DNA from: Cricetomys ansorgei
Lineage: Eukaryota > Chordata > Mammalia > Rodentia > Nesomyidae
NCBI GenBank assembly: GCA_026225945.1
Contig: JAMJFZ010003624.1
Location: 9,260,001 to 9,324,000, forward strand
Reading direction: 5' to 3'
DNA: 64,000 nucleotides
Shown here: positions 37,945 to 56,467 of the stretch, one piece after another
Numbering within the stretch: the stretch's first letter is position 1
Layout: every line of letters begins with the position of its first letter
Made by a program: the position numbers and the translations under genes
The notes under the pieces: model-generated
Database searches by the model: none
Seen by the model: the letters and a program-made list of their open reading frames with translations, nothing else
What the model was told of the DNA's origin: nothing

Positions 37945-40520
37945 CTAATAATGCTAAGCAAGGAGATACAGACAAATAACTAGTATTACAAGGTCAGGTA
38001 GAAACTGGGTTGCAGGCGAAGCCGTGTGCAGGCAAATGGGAAAGAAGACAGTGGAATTAATTTAAAATAAAGGAGAAAAAGTGGAGTGTAGAATCACAAC
38101 AGTCACGCATCCTTCTATGACATCTTCATAACAAACAAATGTATTCCTACTGTTTTAAAAAATTGCCTTATCTTAGATAAAAATAGAGTAGCGATCCATG
38201 GTCGATTCCTGTACGTTTTTCTGAGAGTCTAAACCCGGGTGAGTGGTCCCGTGAGATCTCGGCGCTTCAAGTCATAATGGTGTTTTGCTATTCTGGGTTT
38301 CAAATGAAAATCCTTCTTGGTAGGCGACCGCGGGGAAGCAGGAACTCGCTGTGCGAAGCCGTCTCCCCGTGCTGGGCTTCATCCTGGGAGCAGAGCTCTG
38401 TCAAAGATGCGAGCAGCACTGGCTCATCACGCATAAGGGAGGCAGCTGTGTCTAGTCTGCAGCGCGCCACGCTGCCTCTGTGTCTGCCGTCTCTTCCTGG
38501 GACGGCTGGCTTTTGTTTCTGAAAGTCTGCTTTTCTGCGCAGCGGTTGAATATGATGCGTAAGAGGGCGCTCCCTAGTTTGGTACTGCGGAATTTCCAAG
38601 GGACAGTCGGCGAAGTAGCCATACGATTGACATATTTTTTTTTAACTCATTTATTACTTTCTGATAAATAACTCTGAAGTTATCCACAGGTCGTATTGAT
38701 CTTCTGTGCCACGTGGATCACACTGCTTCACCCTCTTCCAGCACTGCCCTTTGCAAGCGTGAGTCAGGACTTTAAGAGAGAACAAGGGGTCATTGGCTTT
38801 CCTGGGTTAACCTTGGTTTTCCAACCGAAGGCTGACCTTGGCATGCTGTCGGCTTCACCAGTTAGGATGTGCTTTTGTGTCTTGAGTGGCCTTGGAATTC
38901 TGCTTCAGTTCGGCCTCTTTCCTCCAACAGGTTTTGTGATGGGTGTCATTTGGAGGATCGCTCCTTCACTGGAGGGCAGGGGTTGCACATCTATGGACAG
39001 GAAAGCTTAGGAGAGAAAGGTTGTCATTCTTTCTTAAGAAATTCTTAGGAAAATAAAGGTTCGGTGTTTTCTTTTTACCTATCTGTGCTACTCTAGAGTA
39101 TGTCCCATGCCCAGGTCCAAATGTGTCCCGCACAGCAAATGCACCCAGGGTAAAGGAGAGCTTAGAAGTCAGTGCCTAGCAGGGCCTGCCTGGTGTTTTG
39201 AGTGCCGGCTCTGATCTGATCAAGGCTATTCACCCATCGATCACCAATCGATCAGGGTGCTCCCAGCCTCTCACGTTTTCTCCCAGGAAATGACAGAGCG
39301 TCTGTGCCAGCTTTCTCTGTGTACTGTGGCCCCGCCACGGCTGAGGCGGATCTCCAAGGCAGCTGCTCTACTCTCTTGGAGATGTTCTTGTCTTTGGCAG
39401 CTCTCTGTCCAATTGCCTTCCATATATGCCAGCTAGTCTTGCCTTCTGTGAGGTTGTTTCCCTTGCCTGGTTTGTTTTGATCAAATCGTTCACCGAAACT
39501 TGGCTTTGTGTCACTAGCTGCTGGGCCAGCAAGTCGGTCTAGGATCCCTGAGTGGAGATCCAGGAAGAAACTGGGACATCCGATATACCCCAACAACTCC
39601 CTCTTGGTGCCCTGAGCAAGTGGCCCCTTGTACTGATGCTCAGCCCACACCGTGCTCTGTGGGAGCCAGCGTCTTGCCCAGCGTGCCTGCTCTTACGTTC
39701 ACCTTTGCGTGTCTTTCTTTTTTTTTTAACCAGCCCGAAATGCTGCTTATTCATCTCAAGTATTTAGGATGCTCTACGTGCAAGGCATGCTGGGCTCACA
39801 GCTGTGAGCCAGACTCTCCCCGGAGAAGCTTCCTTTGGAGTGGGAAGTTGGGGAGCTACAATGTATTATTTATCAGGCCCAGTTCCAGGTGATTTGCTTA
39901 ATTTTTCTCAACATATGAAGGATTCAATTTTTTTTCCCGTTTTTTTTTTTTTAAGAGGAAGAAACAGACTCCAAAATCCGAATAGCTTGCACATTCATAA
40001 CAAAGGCAAGAGGGCAGCTGTTTATTCCTTATTCTGACTTGGGCCCACCCACAAATGTCGTTTCTCCAGCCGTGCCATGGAGTGCTCGCCCAAAAGCTCC
40101 CATGTTCCATGAGAACCTGCCTTTCAGGTAAAAGCGGTCCAGGGAATCTGCAGACGGCACTCCTTCTCCCAGTGAGAACCTACAGCGCACATTAGAGGTT
40201 GACATGTCAGCCCACAGGATGTTCTGAGGGCTCCCAGAGTCAACGTCTATGCCTCTCAACACTGTCTCATCTTACTTACCATGGAAATTTTGGCGTGTCT
40301 GCAGTGCATCTGCTACCACTGAGAACTGTCATTGGCTGGGACGATTTTCTCCCGTCTAAGAAGTGAGGCAGACGCAAAGCTTGATCAACTTTGCTTTTAA
40401 CTAGAAGAGCAAGCATGTTTGCGGCTTTTCCTCGTCTTAGCTCCTCTCCACTCCTCTTAGAGAGTCAGGGAGCTTTGAAGATATTCCCCAGGGAGAGACC
40501 ATCCGCTCCAGATGGGTGGA

Positions 40521-40531
40521 AGTGTGTGTGC

Positions 40532-40580
<49 letters not shown>

Positions 40581-40611
40581 TGTGTGTGTGAGTGTGTGTG
40601 TGTTTGTTTAT
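40521..40611. repeat. (GT)n microsatellite
   Basis: A GT run with gc, at and ag interruptions. Confidence 0.95.
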
Positions 40612-41032
40612 TTACTTACACACTGAGACAGAAAGAGGGGAATTGTTTTTTCTCTCTGACTTGATTGAAGGAGCTCTGTACATGGACCTTATGGCTGGGC
40701 CTGGATTTCTCCCCTCTATCTATCTAGCTGCCTGAGAAGCACTAGTAGACTAGGTAGTTTGGAATCTCTTTTGCTCACTAGTGTGCTAGCTATATGCTTA
40801 GAAAGTTTTGCAAAGTATATATTTTCTTTATGAGTTGAAATTGTAAGACATTTTCTTCAGTCTTAAGTAAATCATCCTGAAATGTGTTTCCTTACTGCCT
40901 TTTACTTGCTTTTTTTTTCCTGAGTTCCTCGTTTCTCATAAAGTATTAGCATGTTCATATGAGAGAAATGCTTGATTTTGTTTTTGTGTATCATACACCA
41001 AGGGAGGCAGTCAATTTTAAAAGATGCACAAA

Positions 41033-41252
41033 ACGGGCAGGAGAAGCGGCTCAGCAGTTAAGAGCACTGGCTGCTCTTCCAGAGGACTGGGGTGTAATTC
41101 TAATTCTCAGGACCTAGATGGTGTCTGACAACTGTAACTCCAATCCCAGGAAATCCAACACCCTCTCCTAGCCTCTGTGGGTACTACACAAATATGGCAC
41201 ACACACACACATGCAGGCACAGCACTCATACACATAAAAGAAAAAGAAAATG
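41033..41252 (+). repeat. B2/B3-family SINE
   Basis: gagaagcggctcagcagtta, cactggctgctcttccagag and aactccaatcccaggaaatc match the B3 body. A CA-containing, A-rich tail ends it. Confidence 0.9.
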
Positions 41253-41384
41253 AATTGAGGATTGTTGATGGAGGAGGTCCCACCCAGCATGAGTGCAGGG
41301 CGCAGCTCCTGGGTGAATGGCCTTAGGTTTTGCTGACGCATTTACCCACTCACTAAAGGTTTGTAAATATGTGAAAGACCCTTT

Positions 41385-42150
41385 TTTTTCTTCATTGAGA
41401 TGAAACTAAAACAAACCATTTAAAAATGAACAATGCCGTGGCATTTAAAAGGTTCGCAGTACTGTGTGATAACCACCCTCAGGCCCTACGTTCCTACTGA
41501 GCAGTCAGTACCAGGCCAGCTCCCCAGTTTCTGTCAAGGATCAGGCTGCAGTCTGTCTTGTAAGGACTGATCTGTGTAGATAGTTTGCATACATGGAGTC
41601 ATGTGATTATGGCGTCTGTCTGCTTTCATTGAATAGCATGCTGTAGCACACGTGAGTACTTCATTCCTCTCTTAGGCCTGACTAAAATCCCACCGTATGT
41701 ACATACCACAACTCGTGTAGCCGTTCATCTGTTCCTAGACTGTTATTCTACCACTTAGCCGCGTGAACAAAACTGGTGTGGACCTGATTCTACAAGTGTT
41801 TAAGGTAGCCATTTTCAATTGCTCCAGTTACATACTTAGAGTTTAATCTTTTAAGAACACATACACTATCTTCCACGGTGCCTGAACCATTTCCTATCCC
41901 CATCAGCAATGCGCAGAACTTTGTCTCTGCACATCCTTACAATTGCTTCTTCCCATCTTTCAATTCTACCTACTCTAATGGGTATGAAATGACATCATAC
42001 TATGCTTTGGATTTGTATTTCTTTAGTCTGGTGAGGTTGGACGTCCTTCGTGTGTCTTCTGGACATTTGTGTGTTTGCTTGGAGAAACGTCTACTTTCCC
42101 CATTTTCCATTTGATCATCTGCCTTCTGTTGTTGAGCTTACCGATACTTC
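41385..42150 (-). repeat. Old L1 3' region, antisense
   Basis: A continuous series of antisense L1M phrases is seen: gtggcatttaaaaggttcgc, tgagcagtcagtacc, gtacttcattcctctcttag, gccgttcatctgttcctag, cttccacggtgcctgaacc, tgggtatgaaatgac and gcttggagaaacgtctac. The order is preserved over 750 nt. Confidence 0.85.
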
Positions 42151-42568
42151 AAATCGGCTCCGCATTGGCCACTCAAGAAACCCAGAAAGAGGCAATGAAC
42201 ACCCCCGATAAAATGAATCAATGCAACCTGAGCATGCTGCGTTTTGGGTTTCAGGCGATTGTTACGAGGTAAAGACAGAGTTGTTCAGCGATTAACGCAG
42301 CTGGGGAGGCATGCTCTCCTGTGTTTACTTCGCCTGGCCTCCTCCTCAGGAAGGCTCCCCCGTCTTTGTTCTAAAGCGAGCTGAATGCATCACCTGCTCT
42401 GTTGTTTCTCTGACATTTGAGTGAGCATTTCATGTTCCTTGACAACTCTTGAGTCGTCCCTTCCTACCGACAAGATGTCGTGCATAATGAGCTACCTGGG
42501 GGCAGGAACAACTGTTAAGTTTCTCTTTGTGACTCTCTAAGAAATAATTGGAGATGTCTTATGTGTGA

Positions 42569-42688
<120 letters not shown>

Positions 42689-43744
42689 TAAGACAGTACG
42701 TGCGGTTAACGATTCCTTAGGAAATCTTAACTGTCAACAGGCTGAAGTTCACAGATTCATAACTGATGTCTGGGATTTTGAAGCTGCTGGACTGCCGGCC
42801 AATGGCAGTATATTAACTGGAGTCTCTCGATATAATAAGTTGAACTTGAAATAAGTTGAAAGCATGTCTTTTTTGACGATCTCTTTCACTATTTATGGTA
42901 CTCTTAAAACCACAACCTAGGAAAAGTCCTGCTGGACTTTTGTGTAATTAGATTGAGATTAAAGATTAAAGATTACTTTCAACTTCTGACTTCCAAAGTC
43001 ATAGATTCCTGGCGGGATTGCTGTGCTGGAGGAATCCAGGGGGTAGGATTATTATACTAACCATCATGGCGGCTATGCAGCAATTTCATGAAGTCTGCTT
43101 GTGGCTTCAAAATGCATGGCATATCTTCCAGAAACTGATCTTAGGTCCCTTGGTAGGTTGGTGGTGCTTTAAAAGATGGCTTCTCACTGGCACTCCATTC
43201 TGTGTGGGGTTCTTATTGTGTTGTCTTCTACTTATAGGCTCTCTTGGAGTGTCAGGGTCCTAGAACCTGCCTAGTTTAGTTCACTCTCTGCTCTGGCTTG
43301 CTAATTTTCTCCAACCTGCCCTCTTCGAGCCAGAGAACACAAGCTGGGGAGGCTCCTCCATACCTTTGGCCCTGTGGAAAGACCAGTTTCTAGAAGCTTC
43401 CAGCATCCTTCAGGGAACTCCCTGTATGGCTTCCCTCTCTGGTCAACTAGGAGGTACTTAGTACCTCATGCCCAGGACAAAGACCAAGAAAGGATCTCCC
43501 TCCCATAATTATACTTTTATTGTCATTACTTATTTTATGTCCGCACATGACAGAGTACTTTTAAAGCTAATTTTCTCCAGTTCCTGAGCAGCAGAATGAT
43601 GAGTGTAGACCCACAGAAGCCGGTCACGTGGGTCTGGGTAGTTGCTTTTGGTGATTCCAGAGGTGTAAGAAATGGAATGTTGGGGTAAGCAGTCACTTTC
43701 TGAGATGGGAATGTGGTGTTTGCTTGTTTATTTGTTTTAAGAAT

Positions 43745-43980
43745 GTTGATGCTGCCGTCGAGCTGAGTTTAATCTCTAGAGCCCTCATGGTGGCAGAAGC
43801 AAGAGACTCCAACAAGTTGTCCTCTGACCTTCATGAGTGTCATGCCATGAGCATGCATCACACACGCACACACACGTACACACATGCACACACATGCACA
43901 CACATGTACACGCACACACACATGCATACACTTGTACACACAGAGAGAGTAATAGTAAATAAATAAATATTTTTAAAACG
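43745..43980 (+). repeat. B2/B3-like SINE with (CA)n tail
   Basis: gagctgagtttaatctctag, gttgtcctctgaccttcatg and the CA-rich tail with taaataaataaat fit a diverged B2/B3 element. The CA part (43860-43945) has repeated catgcaca nodes. Confidence 0.75.
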
Positions 43981-45967
43981 TGAAAGTATGTCAAAACAGT
44001 GGGGATTCCAATATCTGAGGGATTTTGATAGTTCCAGGCTTTCAGGAACAGCACCAAAGACATTTTGGATATTTAAATACGTTAAATCCCTTGGTTTCTT
44101 TTTATCTTTGTGTTTGCTTCGGATAACTTCATAAAATTTTTCTAAAATAAACTGCCTTTTCTTTGCTCCAGTAATTTATCCTTTTTAACAATGTACATTA
44201 AGTATACGTATTTTCCTAGGAGCCTCTGTTGATTTTAATTAAGGGTAAAACAATTTCGTACTTTGATTTTCGACATTTTTGCAATAGATAAAAAGAGAGA
44301 AGAGAGAATCAGTTATGGTTTAACCCTTTGACTTTATTTCTTATACTGAGAGGCCAGCTGTGACTAACAACCCCTCATGCTGTTTTGAATCTGTGCTTCT
44401 TAGGCAGCTGAACATGTGGTGGTCCCCATTAGATGGTGCCCTGATTCAGATTCCACACACATTCGGGCACTGGGGGTTCCCTCAGGGAGGTTTAGGGCAC
44501 CTTGACCGTGGTGAGCAGGATGCAAGCGGGGCTGGCAATTTGAAACGGGCACCCCTGCCAGCCCAGGCGTCCGGTTATGTGCTGCTGAGATCTGCACGGT
44601 CCGGGGCGTGGGAGCTCTCACGGTCTCATCACATCCACAATGGCAAGCTTCTCGGCTCCTAACACTGTCAGCATTGTGATGTCTCAGCCTCCCCCTGCCA
44701 GGAACTGGTTGGAGGAGTCGGGGCCCCTTGCTGGGGTTATAAGGGAATGCTCAGGTCCTTCATGTAAATCGGTGTAAAACTAGTAAGTGGACTTGATCTG
44801 GGAAGACAGTGTCCCCAGGAAGCAGGGCTTGCTTCAATTGCAGATCCATTTTCTCCTCATCTGCTGATTCTGTTGCTTTTCTGCCCTTCCCTCGGCCTCA
44901 CCTGAGTTCACTCCTTTTTTAGGGCTGGGGTACATGCACATTACTTGAATCTCCCTGGACCTACAAAATGTAGACCCAACAGACAGAGGACAATGACCCA
45001 GACAATGACCTTGCTCTTCAGGGCATTCAAGGACATTATAGAGAGCATCTATCTGCACCCCAAGGCAGACAAGCAACGATGTCATTTGTTAAAGATGGGG
45101 GAACGAGCTCTTTATTATACAATGCCAGAATAATTATAGTCTAATTATGTAATACTTTTCCCTGCAATTCCGCCCCCAGCTGCAGCTAAATATGTAGCAC
45201 GCCTGTCATTCCGCAAGGACACGAGCCTGTCCTGTGGGACACTGCCGTGCTAAAGGTGGACACTCAGCCCAGGGCCGTGTGAATGGCGACGACCGTCCAT
45301 ACTTGACAAAGCATTCAAGTCCGATCTGACAGGGCAGATGCTGGCATTTAACTGAAAACTTCCTCCGCGTAGAATAGATTTTAGGGGCATCAGACCTTAT
45401 CCCATCTGCGTACGTTTGTGGAGTTCCTCTGCGGAACAGTGATCATGAGCAGCAGTGTCCAGGGTGATCCGAGCTCAGTGGTGAGCGTGTGGCCCTTGTA
45501 ATGTTCTTGGGCCTCTTTGTCACTGAAATACAGACAGTGGTTTATCAACTTACCAGGAGTTTATGGCCATACAGCTCCGGTGTTTCCTCCTATTGTTAGT
45601 CTGGGAGTCACACTGAAATCATGTCTAGTTTACCTCAAACCTTAAGACAGTAGCAGTCTTGGAAAGATTTGGTGCCTTGTGGAGCACCATGTCTCTCCTC
45701 ATGAACACGTTTGTAGAGCTATCTTTACATGGGTTCTGCGCAGGAGCCACTGTGGAGCAGGAATGGGCACATTGACCGTGAACACAAAATAATCATCCCT
45801 TCTCATCCTTGCCAGCACCCGTGACTACCACCAAGTAGCAATCCCATGACTGCCCTGGCCTGTTCTACCGTCTGCCTGCCAAAGTCTGAGCCCCTGGTTA
45901 CGTGTGGACTTGTGTTCAGAATCTTCTTCAAAGCCATTGCCTTGCTCAGTCCCCCCTTTGTTTAGGG

Positions 45968-45997
45968 TGGTGTGTGTCTGTGCGTGTGTGCATGCCT

Positions 45998-46032
<35 letters not shown>

Positions 46033-46043
46033 AGAGAGAGAAT
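45968..46043. repeat. (GT)n microsatellite
   Basis: A GT run with gc interruptions, ending in gagagagag. Confidence 0.95.
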
Positions 46044-48540
46044 GCGTGCATGAGTGAATGCTTGTGTGTATACGTTCTGTTTGGGTAGAATCTAAGACAT
46101 GTAGAACAGTACGTGTCCATCCCCGTCACAATTGACAAGAGAACACTGAGACCCAGAAGCGCTCCCAGTGTCATCCCAGCCTCCTGCCACCCTGGCAGCA
46201 GTGCTAGGGCACAGTCAGGCACCCTGCAGTTCAACCCACTGTACTTTGTACCCCTTGTGCCACTGTGCAGTTTATGAACTTTCTGCCTGGACCCTGCAAC
46301 AGCCGCCTTTCCCATCTGAGCCTTTGAAACTGTTAAGAAGGCACCAGATACATGATCCCATTACCCGTTATCTTTCTTTCTCTTCTGCTTCTTTTTTTTT
46401 TCCCTCCCAATTATCTAACCTCGAACCTTAAAGATTAAAAACTAAGGACATCTGAGGAGCAGTTCATGACTCCCAAGAACAGATATTACGAAGGCTACAG
46501 TTCTGCCTGCAAAGTATGAATAATTAATACAAGCAATCAGGTTCCCCGGTTCTAGGAACATGGCTCAAATTGATTGCCGCATGTTTATTTAAATAGAGCC
46601 ATCGACCCAAAGAGGTTGAAAAGGCCAAATAAACATGACAGCTGACCGTGTGTGTCACGGTAGGGACGGGGAGGAGAGTGCTGTGTCATCCTGTTACTGC
46701 CGATGTCCCTTCATGACGCGGGCAGTACAGTGGCGTGCTCTGTCCCTTTGGCCGTCATATCTACTGAAGAGTTTAGGCTTTATGGATAACGATGAACACA
46801 GCATTCAGTAGCTCTTGGACTTATTTAAGAACTGCCTTATGAACAGACAGGATGATCGTGTCTGAAGCACTTGTTTGCACTTAGCTGAGAAGTGCAGGTA
46901 CCTTACAGAACACCCTATGCTAAGGCAGAAAGTGTATTCGTTAGAACTCAATTACCCAGCTCTCAGAGTTGACAAATGAGCGCATACGTGGAGTCTGCAT
47001 CTCCACACATTACTTCTGAAAGGTAATTAGTACCCAGGACTGCTTTCCCGCGTTGTTGAGCTCAATCTAGACCTGGTCTGGAAAGCATTTTTGATAAGCC
47101 CGGCTCTTGCTCGCCTCTCAAGAGGCAGAGCCGTGATGGTGGCGTAGTGATGGTGGCGCTAGCAATCTTAGCCTATCCTTCTTAGCGTCCTGCTGATTTT
47201 ATAGACCCCGTTTACAAACACAGTGACAATGATGGTTAGAGAGTATACGGTACAAATCAGTTGGGCGGGGCAATTGGAATGAAGAAATGGCCTACAGGGC
47301 TCACGACTGTCAGCAAAGTTAAGCTACTCCCTCCCATCCTCTGCCCTCCGGAGCCTGGATGCTTGTCTTGCCCACGCACGCTCAGACACGGCCCCTCCAC
47401 AGCCCTAGACACGAGTGCCGATATTCAGTGCGCAGACTGGTTGCTGTTACTGAGTCCTGGTGTTGGTTTGATGTTTCGGATAGACGCAAGGGAAAGGGTA
47501 GGATGTGGTTAGTTTTTATTTTCACTAAAGGCTTTCTGTAAGCCTTAGAGAGCAAAGCCCCGTGACTCTGTGACCTTACAAAGTAACTGCACCTACCAAA
47601 CACTGGATTCTTCCATATGTGGTCCCAAGCACTTTGGGAAATGGCCTGCCTAAGCCATCCGTCGAGTGTTACAAAACCCCCGTGAAATATTCTTATGATC
47701 ATTCTCTAGATGGGAAACACAAGGACGAGCAAACACCAGTAAGCAGCCCAGGATCCTGTGACTGGGAAAATACAGCCTGATTTTACCCAGTGCGTCTGTC
47801 ACCTTCCTAGCGGATAGGTCGACATGGCAGCAAATTACACTCCCTCACGGGTAGAAAAAGAATACCAGTGAAGAATCTGCCCCACGAGAAGACATACCCA
47901 TCCCATCAATCGACATTTTCCTTTCTTTTTTTTTTCTCTCTGCACCGTGTAAGAAAGCCTTCCCTGAGATTCTTTGGTCAGTCAGTGTAAACAGCAGGGT
48001 TCTAGCCACGTAGCCGCTGTGCTGGACAGTACAGAACTTAATGTATTTGGAGTTGTTTTCTATTGGGAAGTTAGGTCAAAGCAAAACCACACTTAAGAGT
48101 CTGATCTCAGATATATCAGATACACACACGGGGAGGTCAGCATGGAAGGAACCAATGGCAAGGGAGACAGAGGGAAAGAACTGGGCGGAGTCGGGGGGTC
48201 TACCTGCCGCTCCTGTCTTTCTTCATACAGTGGGTGTCGTTGTAGGCAAAGCAGCAAACCAAAGAAAAGGGAGACTTGTTTCTCTGCATGTTGCAAAAGG
48301 CCAGAATGTCTCATAGTTCAGGCCAGGCTAGGTTCTTCTAATGGATGGGAACTTGACCTTCTCCATGACCATGACTGTCGACATACTACGACATTGCACA
48401 TTGGACTGAAATGTCAAAACTTGAAGGGGATTCCAGCAGCCAGACCATCGCAATAACAGAGTGCATACATAGTACCAGTGACCCTAGGGTAATGCTAGAG
48501 TAATGAAGTTCAAATGATGTTTGTCTAGAACTAACAGTAA

Positions 48541-48777
<237 letters not shown>

Positions 48778-48821
48778 TGATAAACTTAAGAATTAGCTAT
48801 TCAAAAGAGAATAAAAGCTAT

Positions 48822-49027
48822 TTTATGATTTATTATCTTTAAGTTGCATGCATGTGTGCATGCACAGTTATGTGGGTGCCCGTAGAGTACAGGGGAAGGT
48901 GTCTGATACCCTGGACCTGGAGTTACAGACAGTTGTGAGCGGCTCAGTATAGGTGCTGGGAACCGAACCCATGTCCTCTAGAAGAGCAGCCAGTGCTCGT
49001 AACCACTAATCTCTCTCTCCAGCCCCC
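48822..49027 (-). repeat. B2/B3-family SINE
   Basis: tgggtgcccgtagagtacag, ataggtgctgggaaccgaac and agaagagcagccagtgctcg match the antisense body and head. It begins about 190 nt after the 79-nt exon. Confidence 0.88.
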
Positions 49028-50045
49028 ATAGGCTAAACTTATTAATTCAGATCAGAGCCTGTTAGTTCTTTAGTGGATGGTGGGGGGCTTTAGGCCATCT
49101 GCAAAGACAGTGTTTACACAGGATTGTTGAGCAGATGCTTGGTAGTACCTGTAGGAGTCAAATACTTCGCAGATACTCGTTTACCTGCAGTTGGCATTCC
49201 GTTTGAAGCACTTCAATACAAAAAGCATCTCTCTAAAGAAGTGCATCCCTAGAGATCTTTTACCTGCCTTAAAGAGGACTCTGAAATGTGCCTGGTCTGC
49301 TGATTGGCACTGGCCTGGCTGCAGATGGTGTGCATGTCATTGAGGGGCACTTGCTGTCCTCTGTGGGGCAGGACACACAATGCCCAGCACACACACCATG
49401 GCCCCTGTGGCATCATCCTGCCTTTGAACCCTCTGAGGCTCCCGGTGCGCACACAGACATGCTTTGCTCCTGTTCCAGACCAAAGGCATCATGGGCCCAC
49501 CACACTTCGTCCTTATCGCCAGCGCGCCATTAGCTCGTCTCAGCTCAGTTCAGTAGCTCTGAAAGGTAGATGACGAGGCTGAGGCCTAGCAGTGAAGAAG
49601 GGCCCGGCAGTGAGCACTGACATCAAGATACTTAGCCATATTTCTGACTCCCAAGCCTCCCAGCTTGGCTTCATTTGGGGGTTGCATTTTAGAATCTGAC
49701 TGTCCCTTGAAATGGAGCTGCAGGCTTCTGCACCTGCTGGCTGTTTGCTCTTTCTGTCCACTGCTCTGTGTCCTAAGCCCCACAGAAAGCCAGGCGTAAG
49801 CCTCATGCTCGATTGCAGGCAAGGTCCTTCAGTCTTGCTCATGAAGGCATTGGCTTTTACATCTACCTGCTTCAAAGCAGGAAGCTGGGTTGTGGTTCAG
49901 AACTGATGAGAAGGAGCCCTGCCCTCTCAGGCCTTCTCCACCCTGAGCAGAAACTGAGTCCTTCACCCCATGGCCAACAGTTTGCAGTTAGCAAACCTGA
50001 ATTCCCGGGAGAAGTAATGTGGTAATGTGTCACGTGACATGAATC

Positions 50046-50081
50046 CCCCCCCACCCCCCCACCCCCCCACCCCCGCCGCCC
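50046..50081. repeat. Poly-C rich tract
   Basis: Blocks of seven or so C separated by single A or G. Confidence 0.9.
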
Positions 50082-50951
50082 CAGTCTCTTCCATGGACAG
50101 AAAGGAATGAGTGTGAGGAGAGTTGGCACCCACAGACGGGAGGTTGCTACGTTGAAAGGTAAACTTGGATTCTGAAATAAGTTGTGCCAGCGAGAGGGAG
50201 GCGGGGAGTAGAACAGCTCTGCGGGAGAGCACGCTCAGGTGACCCTCACCTGGATTTCAGGGTGACACATCAAGGACAGGACACTTCACATATGCTGTTG
50301 ATCTGTATAAGGGCCCATCCCGGCACACTTGAACAGATAGCTATGTGCCTGTGGACACAGGTGAGACGCTTAAAATTTAGGAAGAGCATCTTAGGTATCA
50401 ATCCTCCTGCCCCTGCCGGCTCTGTACCCCCGTCCACCCGAGCCATCCGTCTGCATTTGCTCTGAGAACACTTGCCTGTGTGGCCCACGGGCTGGCATAG
50501 CTGTTAGCATTTTATACTCAGCCATGTCTTCCAACAACCCTGGGAGCCAGGTAGTGCTATTCCGGATGAAAAAATAAAAAGCAGGAGCAGAGAAATGGAG
50601 TCATCTTCCAATAGTTCCAAAGGATTTGAATTTAGGTGCTTCGGCTCCGGTCATGTCTGTTATGCCTCTGGATTCTGAGGTTCCAGGATCCCTGACATTA
50701 AAAAAAGAGTCATAACTATTACTCGAATTTGCAGACTAGGAAAGCAGAGCCCACACACATGACAACGTAGGAGACAGCCCACAGATCGGGAAAATGATAA
50801 ACTCTCTAACACACCCATGTACTCACCGGCTGTCTACCGAACAGCGTGTGTTCAAACACAACTCTAGCCTTTGGACCTGAGGATCTCAGTGGCCTAAGTG
50901 AGGGAGGCAAAGTTCAAGTTCTACGTGATTCATTAGAACTCACCACACAGA

Positions 50952-51107
50952 GCCAGCAGTGGTGGTGTGCGCCTTTAATCCCAGCACTCGGGAGGCAGAA
51001 GCAGGTGGATCGAGGCCAGCCTGGTGGACAGTGTGAGTTCCAGGACAGTCAGTCACAACAGAGAAACCCTGTCTCAAAATCAAAAAAAAAAAACCCAAAA
51101 AACAATA
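50952..51107 (+). repeat. B1 SINE with imperfect target-site duplication
   Basis: The sense B1 runs from gccagcagtggtggtgtgcg to an A-run at 51081-51092. A short deletion removes tctgtgagtt before cgaggccagcc. Flanking tcaccacacagag (left) and tcactacacagaa (right) look like a diverged duplication. Confidence 0.92.
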
Positions 51108-52347
51108 ATTCACTACACAGAAGTCCGTCGAAGCCCTTAGGGGTGGTGCCAACCTGGACTGAGCAGAGCTCAAAGGAGGCTTCCTGGAGGAGGAGACACA
51201 TTGGAGTTGATGGGGCAGAAATGAGGGAGAGTTTCCTAAGCAGACAAAGAGTTGGGGGGGAAAGCCTAGAGAAGAAGACATGCTGTCGGCTCAGCCATTA
51301 TGGAAACAATTCTGCCATGTTTAGGGTTGGCAACTCCTGTCCCTTGGAAGTGCTAGGCTGGAAGCTAGCTAGAGGTTATAAAGATGGTGTCAGGACCCCG
51401 TCTTCTTCAGCCACTCACATGGTGCCCGGTAGCCAGAGATCCCTCTGCATCTCTTCAGCCCAGGGCTGTTCATCAGCTCTGCTCCCCGAGGGAGTGGCCG
51501 CCCGCTGTCCCTGCATCACCCACTCCCTGGTGGATTACCCTAGCCAAGGAGGGAGTGGGAACGGCTAGGGAGAATGTCTCGGAGGCAGCAGATGGATGGG
51601 AATTTTACCCAAAAAAGCTGTTGACCCGGGCGCAGCGCTGGCCTTTGGCGCCGCTTGTTCTCCCAGCGGCAGCTACTCATAGGCTGAGTGTGGTCCTTAA
51701 AGACGGAGTGGGTGGAGGGCTGCGGCCTGGGACTAGGTAAGAAAATGGTTCCAAATCCAGGAGCCCCTGCGGAAGTTTGCAGAGAGCCACCTGGAGCTGC
51801 ACCGAGGGCATCCTCTCTCCTTGCCCACAGTGCACCAGAGTGTCCTGGCCCCGTAGGCTAAGTGCATTTGTTATTCACTGCTTCTGACCATGGCGTTGGT
51901 TAATCGACGGGGAAAGTGGAAAGACCTACAACGGTAACATAATGATACAACGATACCGTATAAGATCACATGCGTTTCATGGCGTGACTAACAGATGCCA
52001 TAACCGTTGGCTGTGTTTGCTTATTTCTTATCTAGTCCTCAGAGGTGAACACTGTGCCACCAAGCTGCAAACCCAGCTCCTTTCCCGTTTCTGTTTCCCT
52101 CTGAGGGTTTCCTTATGTCATAGGGAGGTAGACAGTGACTAAGGCCCACTAGCGGCTGGGACCGTTAGCTGAGGGCTGCCCCTTCCTTTCCTGCTGAAGT
52201 TTCTTTGCATTTCTCATAGAGGACCAGGCAGGTGAATGGCTGCATTGCAGTATGTGTGAGGAAGGAGGGGCAGCAGCCCCGCACGTGAGAGTGCTGCCCT
52301 GGGGACCTTTGGCTCTGTGTACCTGTGTCCCCATGGCCTCCCCGTAG

Positions 52348-56467
<4,120 letters not shown>

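Noticed and set aside
43018..43263. 81-codon hydrophobic frame
   Set aside because: There is no homology, no splice or promoter context, and the composition is that of ordinary intron.
50846..51568. 240-codon plus-strand frame
   Set aside because: It runs straight through a sense B1 with its A-tail and shows no recognisable domain.
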